Of a stretch of DNA of 64,000 nt, positions 1-8,000 are shown piece after piece. The DNA is from Clostridiales bacterium (lineage in GTDB: Bacteria; Bacillota; Clostridia; Oscillospirales; Oscillospiraceae). The notes under the pieces are model-generated. The model did not search any database. It was not told the origin of the DNA and saw nothing but the letters and a program-made list of their open reading frames with translations. The stretch covers positions 17,399 through 81,398 of the forward strand of contig DXYV01000010.1 of NCBI GenBank assembly GCA_019415645.1. Direction: 5' to 3'. Positions within the stretch are counted from its first letter, which is position 1. The number at the start of each line of letters is the position of its first letter. The position numbers and the translations under genes are program-made.

Positions 1-460
1 CCTGCCGCCGCTTGATGACATTGCGTACCTTTTTGCTGGTGTCGGTGACGGGCATCTCGTTGATGAGGAACTGGAACTGGATCTTCAGCCAGTCGTCGTC
101 GTTGGGGAAGTCGATACCGTCCCCGATGGAGATGATCCGCACCCCGGCGTCCCGCAGGTCCTCCAGTTCCACCAGCCCCCGGCTGTTGCGCCGGGAGAAA
201 CGGGAGAAGTCCTTGACGATGAGAATGTCGTACTGGCGGGTCACCAGTTTTTTCCGCATGGCCTGGTAGCCCTCCCGCTGCTCGAAGGTGTAGCCGGAGC
301 GGTCCCGGTCCTCGTAGAAGGTAAGGGTGCTGCCGGGAAATTTCTGCTTTACAAAATCCTCGATGATGGCCTTCTGGTTTTCAATGGAGATGTTTTTCTG
401 ATCCAGCTCATCGTCCACCGAGATACGGGTGTATCCGGCAATATCAAAGGTCTCGATCAC
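1..460 (-). CDS. Serine site-specific recombinase, N-terminal part (runs off the window)
   Basis: I translated this by reading the reverse strand from 460 to 1. It gives about 153 residues of a resolvase/invertase catalytic domain: YTRIS near residue 11-15 carries the nucleophilic serine, and DRDRSGY and FSRFSRR carry the conserved arginines. It starts at GTG 460, whose bases overlap the stop of the RhuM-family gene (GTGA), with AAAGGGGG as ribosome site, so the two are translationally coupled. Large serine recombinases of this kind integrate and excise mobile elements of Firmicutes, so this is the likely integrase of the element occupying the first 9 kb. The C-terminal DNA-binding domains lie outside the window. 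Confidence 0.88.
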   Translation of the reverse strand, partial: MIETFDIAGYTRISVDDELDQKNISIENQKAIIEDFVKQKFPGSTLTFYEDRDRSGYTFEQREGYQAMRKKLVTRQYDILIVKDFSRFSRRNSRGLVELEDLRDAGVRIISIGDGIDFPNDDDWLKIQFQFLINEMPVTDTSKKVRNVIKRRQ

Positions 461-1482
461 GGGTTGCCGCCCCCTTTCAAGTACCGCTCCATAGCCCGGT
501 CAAACTCGGAGATGTAGTCGGCATCCTGTTTCTTTCGGAATTGGGCATAGATGTCGCTGACCTTCTTCACCGCCGCCTCCCGGGAGATATGCCCCTTGCC
601 CTCCAGCACCTTGCGCCGGTTGTTGGTGAGGAAGCGGTCTGTCTCGCGGAGCCAGTCCTCCATGCTCATAAGCTGCTCGTCCTCTGCCATCAGCTCGGCG
701 TAGTCGATGAACATGGTCACCAGACGGTTGAGCCGGGACAGCTCCTTCTCGTTGAGATAGTTTTTTGCCACCAGAGTATCGCTTTTCAGAATTTTTCCGT
801 CCGGTGCGCCCTTCCAGGTGGTCAGGCCCATGGTGGGGCTGTCCAGAGTAGCCCGTTCCGAAATCAGCTCCGCCGCCGTCTTGCCGGTGACGGCAAAGTG
901 CAGCTTGTTCTGTACGAAGGCATAGAAGGCTTTCGTGGTTTCGCTGTTCTTGTCGTAGTCATAGCTGCACTGCTCAAACACATCGGCGATCTTCTGATAG
1001 GCTCGGCGCTCGCTGGCCCGGATCTCCCGGATGCGCTCCAGCAGCTCGTCGAAGTAGTCCCGGCCGAAGGGCTTGCCGTTTTTCAGCATGTCGTCGTTGA
1101 GGACAAAGCCCTTGGTGATGTACTCTTTCAGTGTCTTGGTCGCCCACTGGCGGAACCGGGTGGCCTTTTTGGAGTTCACCCGGTAGCCCACGGCGATGAT
1201 GGCATCCAGGTTGTAGTGCTCCAGGATGCGGCGAACCCGCCGGGAACCCTCCTCCTGAACTGTTTCCATTTTGGAAACGGTTGCGTCTCGGGTGAGTTCC
1301 TCCTCCTCATAGATGTTTTGCAAGTGCTTGGAGATGGCGGGAACATTCACATCGAACAGCTCCGCCATTGCCTTTTGCGTCAGCCAGAAGGTCTCGTCCC
1401 GAAATACAACACTGACAAACTCCTTCTCGCCGTCATTGTTGTAGAGCAGAATCTCTCCCTGCTGCATGGGCGTTTGATCCAT
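457..1482 (-). CDS. RhuM-family protein (virulence RhuM)
   Basis: 341 aa. The sequence matches the RhuM family: an N-terminal part with GEILLYNNDGE, WLTQKAMAELF and a winged-helix-like DNA-binding segment (residues 30-60), followed by EHYNLDAIIAVGYRVNSKKA and FRQWATKTLKEYI, the family hallmark (about 95-130). The C-terminal half is helical and charged. RhuM proteins are frequent on mobile elements and genomic islands; their biochemical role is not known. The start is supported by AAAGGGGG five bases upstream of ATG 1482. The gene overlaps the recombinase start by four bases, so both belong to one transcription unit. Confidence 0.85.
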   Translation of the reverse strand: MDQTPMQQGEILLYNNDGEKEFVSVVFRDETFWLTQKAMAELFDVNVPAISKHLQNIYEEEELTRDATVSKMETVQEEGSRRVRRILEHYNLDAIIAVGYRVNSKKATRFRQWATKTLKEYITKGFVLNDDMLKNGKPFGRDYFDELLERIREIRASERRAYQKIADVFEQCSYDYDKNSETTKAFYAFVQNKLHFAVTGKTAAELISERATLDSPTMGLTTWKGAPDGKILKSDTLVAKNYLNEKELSRLNRLVTMFIDYAELMAEDEQLMSMEDWLRETDRFLTNNRRKVLEGKGHISREAAVKKVSDIYAQFRKKQDADYISEFDRAMERYLKGGGNP

Positions 1483-1569
1483 AGTATCCCCCTTTCAACA
1501 ATATGGTTTATTTTTATTCTTCTATTTACAGATAACATTGTATATTGGTTTTTCAAAAATTGCAAGCGG

Positions 1570-1611
1570 AAAATAAAAAACAGGGGGAGGCAATTTTTCG
1601 CTGCCTCCCCC
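1570..1611 (-). terminator. Intrinsic terminator after the small element protein
   Basis: On the minus strand GGGGGAGGCA (1583-1592 complement) pairs perfectly with 1602-1611, stem of 10 bp, followed by a T-rich run (complement of 1570-1580). It ends the mobilization transcript before rhuM. Confidence 0.8.
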
Positions 1612-1617
1612 GATCGG

Positions 1618-1872
1618 TTACATGGTCATCGCCTGTTGCTCCTGCTTTTGCGCCAGCACTTCCTTCTCCGCCTGTCGCCGCCGGTTATAGAGCAGCAGAT
1701 CCCGGGTCTGCTGGTACAGGTCTGCCTCTCCGGACAGGAAGACCGCCACCAGATAGTTCTGTGCCTTGTACTGCTGGTAGAGCGGCTTCAGCGATTCCCG
1801 GAATGCCGCGTCCTCTTTTTCCTCTCTGGTCAACCAGAGCTCTACGATCTTGTTTTGTTCCCTTACTTCCAT
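1618..1872 (-). CDS. Small mobile-element protein of unknown function
   Basis: About 84 aa from ATG 1872 (MEVREQNKIVELWLT...). The same frame stays open up to a TTG at 1947, so a 109-residue form is possible; neither start has a well-placed ribosome site (GGAGAGGAG sits about 17 bases upstream of ATG 1872). The protein is helical and charged, with YNRRRQAEKE near the C terminus. Similar small proteins commonly follow relaxase genes in clostridial mobilizable elements (from memory, not searched). No function can be assigned. It follows the relaxase gene directly and is closed by a strong terminator. Confidence 0.6.
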   Translation of the reverse strand: MEVREQNKIVELWLTREEKEDAAFRESLKPLYQQYKAQNYLVAVFLSGEADLYQQTRDLLLYNRRRQAEKEVLAQKQEQQAMTM

Positions 1873-1928
1873 GCGCAATGGGCTGTCATCTCCTCTCCAG
1901 TATTTTCCTCTTTGCGGAGGAAAAATAT

Positions 1929-3296
1929 TCACATGGTCTGCTGCCAAGTCTGTTCTTCTTCGTGATCGTCCTCGGCATGGCCTTGGGCGATTTTCTTTTG
2001 CTGCTTCTTACGGAGCGTCTTCCTGTCTGTATGCGGATGTGTGGTGGTAGCGTCCATCACGGGAGCAGACCCCTGGCCGCGCTCCAGAGCGTGTCCAAGC
2101 TGGACCACACCACCCACAGCACCAGCCCAGTCAGCGCCAGGGCCGCCAGTCCCAACAGCAGACTGCTCCATGGAATGTCCGGCAGCCGCAGTCTGGGCAG
2201 CCTGATGCCAGGCAGAGAAAAACGCTTCTCGTTCCGCTTCCCAGCCTGTCGCAGTATCGCCCGTATCTCCGCCACATCCCGCGCCAGTGCTTCCATCTGC
2301 GCCTGGGTGGGGTACGGCTCCCTCTGGCTGGAAGCCTCCCGCAGAAGGGCTGTGTGGGCCGCTGTGTGCCGCTCCAGGTTCTCCAGGGCCTTGCTCTGCT
2401 CTGTCGTCAACTGATACAGTGCGCTGATCATCAGCAGTAGATTTTCCCACTCCTCCTGGCTGGGACAGGTCTGAGTTGGTACCGGCTGCGAAACGTTCCT
2501 CCGCTTCAATTCCTCCATGGGCAAGCGCTGCCCGGATTCTGAACTCATGTTCCATGACCTCCTTGGTGTACTTCTCATCGTGGAGCCGGTCATCCCGGCA
2601 CTTCATGCCCTTTGGTGTGGTGTAGGTGATGTTCTTCCGGTTGTCCGTCCAGCGCACTTCGTAACCCTCGCTTTTCATCAGAGCAATGAACTCTTCCTTG
2701 GTAGAGGCATACCGCATACACTGGTCGATGGTGTTCATCAGTCGGAACTTCCAGCTCTCGCCCTTCACAGCAGACCGGTATTCCCGGCTGCTCATGCCCT
2801 TGGCCTTTTTCGGTTGTTGCTTCTCCAAAACAGAAAGACCGTATTTCATACAAAGCTCATCAGAGAGTGTGCGCAGGTTTTTCAAGGTGCTTGGTCCCTG
2901 GCGGAGCATTTTTCCGGTTCCGTAGCATACCGAATTGACAATGAAATGCGTATGAATGTGTTCGGCGTCCGTGTGGGTGGCGATAATCACCTCACTGTCC
3001 GGCCACGCCTGCTGGGCGAACTCTTGGGCCACCTGGTGCGCCAACGCTCCGGTGATCTCCTCGTCCGGCGAGAAGGACTGGACATAGTGATAGAACCAAA
3101 TGGGGCTGTCCTTTCGGTGCATCTGCCGGGTGGCAATGAACTCCTGGGCGGCCAGCTGTGGCGTACAGTTTTGTCCGCTGACCAACTGCCAGCCGTCCTC
3201 TTGCTCGGTTTTCTGTTTCTGAGACACATAGCCTGCCACTCCATGAAGCGCTCCAGCGGACTGACTCTTGTATCGAATGAATGTAACCGTAGCCAT
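1929..3296 (-). CDS. mobA: MobP-type relaxase/mobilization nuclease
   Basis: 455 aa from ATG 3296; the stop of the mobC-like gene shares one base with this start. The protein nicks the transfer origin and carries the strand into the recipient. N-terminal relaxase domain: candidate nucleophile Tyr near residue 22 (HGVAGYVSQKQ) and the metal-binding histidine motif ATHTDAEHIHTHFIVN around residues 105-120. The region after residue 250 is Gly/Pro/Ala-rich and low in complexity because a second gene (2057-2548) is encoded in another frame across it. The last 40 residues (TDRKTLRKKQQKKIAQGH..., DDHEEEQTWQQTM) look constrained again, so the full length is probably real. Confidence 0.85.
   Translation of the reverse strand: MATVTFIRYKSQSAGALHGVAGYVSQKQKTEQEDGWQLVSGQNCTPQLAAQEFIATRQMHRKDSPIWFYHYVQSFSPDEEITGALAHQVAQEFAQQAWPDSEVIIATHTDAEHIHTHFIVNSVCYGTGKMLRQGPSTLKNLRTLSDELCMKYGLSVLEKQQPKKAKGMSSREYRSAVKGESWKFRLMNTIDQCMRYASTKEEFIALMKSEGYEVRWTDNRKNITYTTPKGMKCRDDRLHDEKYTKEVMEHEFRIRAALAHGGIEAEERFAAGTNSDLSQPGGVGKSTADDQRTVSVDDRAEQGPGEPGAAHSGPHSPSAGGFQPEGAVPHPGADGSTGAGCGGDTGDTATGWEAEREAFFSAWHQAAQTAAAGHSMEQSAVGTGGPGADWAGAVGGVVQLGHALERGQGSAPVMDATTTHPHTDRKTLRKKQQKKIAQGHAEDDHEEEQTWQQTM
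2057..2548 (-). CDS. Membrane protein nested out of frame inside the relaxase gene (MobB-like arrangement)
   Basis: 163 aa, entirely inside the relaxase gene in a different frame on the same strand. ATG 2548 is preceded by AAGGAGG with a 9-base spacer. Residues about 15-110 are helical and polar (EEWENLLLMISALYQLTTEQ; AQMEALARDVAEIRAILRQ). The C terminus has one clear membrane helix (SSLLLGLAALALTGLVLWVV) followed by a short tail. In ColE1 and RSF1010, mobilization proteins MobB/MobD are likewise nested in mobA and RSF1010 MobB is membrane-associated, which suggests a role in presenting the relaxase to a conjugation pore. Sequence homology to those proteins is not claimed. Confidence 0.7.
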   Translation of the reverse strand: MSSESGQRLPMEELKRRNVSQPVPTQTCPSQEEWENLLLMISALYQLTTEQSKALENLERHTAAHTALLREASSQREPYPTQAQMEALARDVAEIRAILRQAGKRNEKRFSLPGIRLPRLRLPDIPWSSLLLGLAALALTGLVLWVVWSSLDTLWSAARGLLP

Positions 3297-3613
3297 CAGG
3301 TCCGCTCCTGTTCCGCCAGTTCCCGCAGTTTGAGATAGACCTGGCTGAGTGTCTGCCACGCATCGTCCAGATGGACTTCTTTGATCCTGCCCATGTTGCA
3401 CAGCACCACCAGCTGATTGATGCTGCGTCCGATGCCCTTGAGCTCATGGGTGATTTCTTTCAGCCCATCGATCACCACTACTCTGTGCCGCAGAGCCGCC
3501 GCACGCACATATGCGCCCACCGGCATCTGGGCTGTTTCCGCTTTTGCCGCGATGCTGTCGTACTGCTCCTGCGTGAGCCGGAGCGTGATCCGCACTTCTT
3601 TTTTCTGTTTCAT
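3296..3613 (-). CDS. mobC: MobC-like relaxosome accessory protein (ribbon-helix-helix)
   Basis: 105 aa from ATG 3613, chosen over the upstream in-frame start because GGAGG lies 6 bases before it. The N terminus (KEVRITLRLTQEQYDSIAAKA, residues 5-25) is a typical ribbon-helix-helix DNA-binding start. The C-terminal half (GRSINQLVVL, DAWQTLSQVYLKLRELAEQ) matches MobC/plasmid mobilization relaxosome proteins. Such proteins bind oriT and help the relaxase open the nic site. The gene overlaps the relaxase start by one base, so it is the first gene of a mobC-mobA operon just downstream of the candidate oriT. Confidence 0.8.
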   Translation of the reverse strand: MKQKKEVRITLRLTQEQYDSIAAKAETAQMPVGAYVRAAALRHRVVVIDGLKEITHELKGIGRSINQLVVLCNMGRIKEVHLDDAWQTLSQVYLKLRELAEQERT

Positions 3614-3639
3614 GCCATACCTCCATTTTCTCGTCCCCA

Positions 3640-3674
3640 CCAAACGGGAGTCCAGCGCAGTGGGTCTCGTTTGG
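3640..3674. other. Candidate origin of transfer (inverted repeat upstream of mobC)
   Basis: CCAAACGGGA (3640-3649) and TCTCGTTTGG (3665-3674) form a 10-bp inverted repeat with one wobble and a 15-base spacer. CGCAGTGGGTC in the spacer/right arm (3656-3666) recurs at 3745-3755. The site lies just before the mobC-mobA operon, where MobP-type elements normally carry oriT. The nic position cannot be read. Confidence 0.45.
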
Positions 3675-3700
3675 AAAGGAGACAGTGTGTAATGAACGAG

Positions 3701-3843
3701 CTTTCGGCTTTAGCCGGAAGCGAATGATGTGGAACTACTGTCGACGCAGTGGGTCCGGGCTTCTGCCCGGAATCCGCCGGTTTCCGGCGGGGCCAAGTCC
3801 GACAAAGTCGGACGAAGGCTCTGCTTGCCCTCCCAAAGGGAGG
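3701..3843. repeat. Cluster of five mini-hairpins at the 3' end of repA
   Basis: Five short, nearly perfect hairpins with 2-4 base loops occur in 143 bp: 3701-3709/3712-3720 (9 bp, one G-T pair), 3754-3760/3765-3771, 3774-3780/3784-3790, 3797-3803/3807-3813 (7 bp each) and 3829-3834/3838-3843 (6 bp). Loops are TT, TTCT, TTT, AAA and AAA. They overlap the codons of a low-complexity RepA tail. Confidence 0.75.
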
Positions 3844-4921
3844 AATCCGCGTCCCCGGCCCTCTCCGCTCCTCCAGTCGAGTGGTCAACGATAGCAGGGT
3901 CAACAGGGTCGACCGCCGGGACACCCTGGGTATCGTCACTTCCGGCACGCTGCAGCTCAATGAGCCGCCTTCCGTTGCTGCGGCGCACCACAGCGGAAAT
4001 GCCGATTTTGCTTAGTGCGTCAAGGTTTTGCAGGATCTGTCGGGACACTTTCTTGGGCGAGATACGCTCCGCCCCCACAGGGTCGATTCGTTCAGACAGC
4101 TCTGTGGGAGTGCCGATAAATTCGGTTCGGTCACGCATTAGTTCAGAGAGAAGATAGATGATGCGGTCGCCCAGCAGCTCCGGTTGTGTCCGGCTGTCCG
4201 ACACCAGCTCCCACACATTTTCACCATTGCGCTCCAGTGTCAGCTCCCGGTATTCAATGTCACGACCGATGCAGGAGAGCTTCGCCCTGCCGCTGCCCCG
4301 CTTTTCTTCCACCAGCGTGAAGCTGGAATCCACCGCACCGCTGATGGCAGTGGTCCCGGAGATCCGGTGGAACACATCTTCCGCCTTTTCTTTCCGCAGA
4401 TGGTGGATGAGCAGGATGGCAATGTCGTGCTTGTCCGCCAGCCGCTTGAGCACAGACAGATCCCGGTAGTCATTGGCGTAGGTGGCGTCGTGGATCGGAC
4501 GGACCATCTGCAGGGTGTCAATGATGACCAGCACGGTGTCGGGGTGTGCGGCGATAAATGCGTCCACCTGTTCCTCCAACCCTTGGCCGATGTGGGCGCA
4601 CTCGGTACAGAAGTGGACGCTGTCCGGTGCGTCCTCGGTGATTTCAAAGAGCCGATTCTGGATGCGGAGGACGGAATCCTCCAGACAGAGATAGAGGGTG
4701 GTGCCCTGCTTGGTGGTCATGTTCCAGACCGGTTCTCCCTTGGCAACTGTCACCGCCAGCCATAGAGCAAGCCAGGACTTGCCCACCTTTGGTGAGCCAG
4801 CCAGAATGTGCAGACCCTGAGAGATCAGGGTATCCACCACAAAATTGGGCGGTTCCAGCGGACGATCCATCAGGGTCCTGCCGTCTACTGTGATGAGGGG
4901 ATGGTTCATTTTGTTGTTCAT
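3710..4921 (-). CDS. repA: RepA-like hexameric helicase / AAA ATPase
   Basis: 403 aa from ATG 4921, which has GGAGG 8 bases upstream. This is a RecA-fold ATPase of the plasmid RepA/AAA_25 type: Walker A AGSPKVGKSW at residues 41-50, Walker B VLVIIDTLQ around 128-136, a following LLIHHLRK sensor segment and SGTTAISGAVDSSF near 185-200. RepA proteins of this group are ring helicases that open the replication origin of plasmids and mobile elements. The C-terminal ~90 residues include a winged-helix-like part (ELSERIDPVGAERISPKKV) and then a low-complexity tail overlying the hairpin cluster. It is transcribed divergently from the RNA polymerase-like gene, 122 bp apart. Confidence 0.82.
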   Translation of the reverse strand: MNNKMNHPLITVDGRTLMDRPLEPPNFVVDTLISQGLHILAGSPKVGKSWLALWLAVTVAKGEPVWNMTTKQGTTLYLCLEDSVLRIQNRLFEITEDAPDSVHFCTECAHIGQGLEEQVDAFIAAHPDTVLVIIDTLQMVRPIHDATYANDYRDLSVLKRLADKHDIAILLIHHLRKEKAEDVFHRISGTTAISGAVDSSFTLVEEKRGSGRAKLSCIGRDIEYRELTLERNGENVWELVSDSRTQPELLGDRIIYLLSELMRDRTEFIGTPTELSERIDPVGAERISPKKVSRQILQNLDALSKIGISAVVRRSNGRRLIELQRAGSDDTQGVPAVDPVDPAIVDHSTGGAERAGDADSSLWEGKQSLRPTLSDLAPPETGGFRAEARTHCVDSSSTSFASG

Positions 4922-4950
4922 GTTTGGTACCTCCATTTCAAGAATTTGAA

Positions 4951-4983
4951 TACAAAAAGCTCCCACCTCAAAAGAAGTGGGAG
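4951..4983 (-). promoter_or_regulatory. Hairpin plus T-run in the repA leader (candidate attenuator)
   Basis: CTCCCAC (4960-4966) and GTGGGAG (4977-4983) form a 7-bp stem; on the minus strand it is followed by CTTTTTG. It lies 30-60 bases upstream of the repA start, so it could attenuate repA transcription. Confidence 0.4.
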
Positions 4984-4994
4984 TAGTATTCATT

Positions 4995-5022
4995 TTGATT
5001 TTGAAATAGTTTGTGGTAAAAT
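4995..5022 (+). promoter_or_regulatory. Promoter of the RNA polymerase-like gene
   Basis: TTGATT (4995-5000), 16-base spacer, TAAAAT (5017-5022), about 20 bases before the ribosome site GGAGGTGA of the gene starting at 5044. It resembles a host sigma-A promoter. Confidence 0.5.
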
Positions 5023-5043
5023 ACAGCAAACGGAGGTGAGCCA

Positions 5044-8000
5044 ATGGCGACCTATCAGATCTACGAACTCACTGCCCGGGCAGTGATGAGTTATGCCGCG
5101 GAGCAAGACGGCGTTTACACCTTTGCTCTGAACCGCAGCGCCACCGAACACTGCAAGGTACCGGGTGCCAAGCACGAGCAGGACAGCTGCGCCATGTTCC
5201 ACCAGCTGATGTACCATCTCCACGGGAAGGGCTGGCGGGAGCATGGAGAGGAGAAGGTTACCGCCCTTTCCGATGTGCTGTTCTATATGGACTTCGCCGG
5301 GATCTTTGACCGGCGTGGAACCGGAAGGACGCAGCAGGCCCGCCGGGAAAAGGCCAGAGACATGTTCCGTCCAGAGGGGATCACCCTGGACTTCGGCGGC
5401 GGTTCCTGCCGCTATGTGGCCTTTGAGCGCTCCGCCAGCATGAGCCGCCAGTCCCGCCTCTCCTTCATCCGGGCGGAACTGTACGAGCCCATGCGCCGGC
5501 GGATCATGCTGAATATGGAACTGGGCCGATGCCAACTCAGTAAACTCTACGCCTACAATGGTCTCCTGTTCTCCAGCGGAACCCGGGTGGACGGCATCCG
5601 CATTGAAAAACCTCACCGGGTCATCGTCATAGACAATCCAACCAAGAGAGTGGAGCGAGCCCCTGTCATTACCCTGCTGGAAGGCAGAGAGCCGGGAACC
5701 TTTTACCGGGCAGATACACTGGAAGATCTGGACATCACCTGCTTTGACGGCGTGGGCCTCATCTCCAAAGAGTATGCGGAGGTAGTGGACAAGGCTTGCT
5801 GCGGCAGCCATACCCACACCTCCTTCCAGATCCGGATGCCCTACATCAAGGGGATGCTCCATCAGGTGGATTTCAAGGACTTTTTGAAGCGCAGCGGCAC
5901 CCAGAGCATCGTGGACATCTGGGGCAAGGCGCACCCTGTCCGCAGTGTGGACATCATTCTCACCCGCAGTCAATTCAAAGCCTACGGCTGGCTACGGGAA
6001 AACAATATGACCTGGGAGGACTACTGGGACGCCTTCCGGGACTACAACCACGCTCTGTACATCACCAACCTGAGCAAGACGGAGCCAGAGAAATTGGTGG
6101 AGCTCAACTACCAGTTCCTCTCCACCCTCTCCATCCAGCCGGAGGAGTTTCGCCCCGCCGGCCTGCCGGAGGGCTGGGACCACAGTCCGAAGGACGATCC
6201 CCGGCAGTGGCTGACCAAGGCCACCGAGACGGCCTACTATAACTTTCGTGCCAATGAAGCATATCAGCAGGAATACTTTCGCCGGGGCCTGAGCCAGCCA
6301 AAAGGAAGCCGGGCCAACATCATGGCCCGGGTGCTGGAGAAAAATTCAAAGTTTATCCGGGAGCCTATCTATACCGAGCAGCTGGACGGACAGGCCCGGA
6401 AGATCCTCCGAGGCTACGCCGTTGGGCGGTTGCTGGTGTCAGGGGACAACCGATTCCTCTCCGGTGATCTGCTGGAACTGCTGCGGCAGTTAATTGCGCC
6501 CCGTGTGTTCCAGTTGCCCGGTGAGCGGGACTTCTGCAATCAGGTGATGGGAGATTTCTTTGCGGAGGACAGCTTCTTTGCTCCTGGTGCAGCCTATGAC
6601 CACGAGGACAGCTGCACCCTTCTCCGCAATCCCCACATCGCCCGGAACGAGGAATTGCAGCTGTCGGTGTATCCGGGGGGAGACGCACTGCGCCAGCATT
6701 ACCTGGGCCACCTCACCGATGTGGTCATGGTGTCTGCAGACAGTTTGGCAGCGGAACGGTTGGGCGGTGCGGACTATGACGGCGACCTCATCAAGACCAT
6801 TGCCGATCCCATTCTGAACCGCTGCGTGAAGCGGAACTATGATTACGATGTCCATCAGCAGCTCTCCAACAACGCCAACCTGCCCCTGCTGAAGATCCCC
6901 GCTCTCTCCGCACCCAAGTCCGACGCCAACGACTGGCAGTCCCGGTTTCAGACAGTGGAAAACACCTTTGCCGCCCGCATTGGACAGATCTGCAACGCTG
7001 CCCTGGATCGCAGCGTCATCGCCTACAACGACCACGCCGACCCGGAGGAGCGAAAGCGGTGCCGCCAGGACTTGGAGGCCCTGGCCATTTACAGCGGGCT
7101 GGAGATCGATGCGGCCAAGACCGGTGTGCGGCCCAACCTGGATGAATTTCTGGGCGTGAGGAAGGTAAAACGCACTCCATTCCTCCAGTACAAATATCTG
7201 TTGGAGCATGCGGAGGAACGCCGCCGTGCCTGGTACGAGCCCACCCACCGGGAGCGGCTGGAGACCTTCTTTGCCGGGATCGACTGGGACACGGTGGACT
7301 CCCCGGTGGAGCGATTGCCCTGGCTGGCCCGCCAGCTGGAGCGCAACACGCCCAAGATTCAGGAGAAACCAGCGAAGGATAGCGAACTATTTACCTTCGC
7401 CCAGGAACGAAGTTGGAAGAAACAGCTGAATGAGAACATTCTTTCTTCTGTCTCTGCCTTGCTGTGGGACTACGAGCACTGTCTCTCCCGCATTCGGGCC
7501 TGCCGCGCCCCTGCCAAGGGACAGCAGCGAAAAACGGACATTGACCGCATTCTCTACGCCAGGGGACAGGAAGAAGTCTACGACAGCGACGAACTGTATG
7601 CCTTCTTCCAGCAGCTCTCCCCGGAGCGTATCGCCGCTCTGCGAAAGGAGATTGTGGAACAGCAGTGGCACCTGATGACAGAAGCACAGAGAGAAACATT
7701 CCTGCGGGAGTGGCTGCCGGAGGGAGCCGACTACTACGATCTCCTGACCGACTTCCGCCACGGCGGATTCCGTATACTGGGGGATCTGGTCTGTGACATC
7801 GACGATCTGGAGACGGCCCGGGAACGAAAGCAGCTCCGCCGCCCGACGGATTCCCCGGCCTTCCAGAAGATGATGGAGGCCTATCTGTCCGCCCCCTTCA
7901 GCGGCAACGAGCGGGCCGTGGTGTCCAAGGTCTGCCGCAAGCTGCTGAATAAGATTATCCGTCCCAGCCTGGCGGCACCCTATGTGGTGGCCATTGGCAA

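Noticed and set aside
541..1965. Long plus-strand open frame (474 codons) opposite the RhuM-family gene
   Set aside because: Antisense shadow of a GC-rich gene; the minus strand gives a coherent RhuM protein with ribosome site, while this frame is low-complexity.
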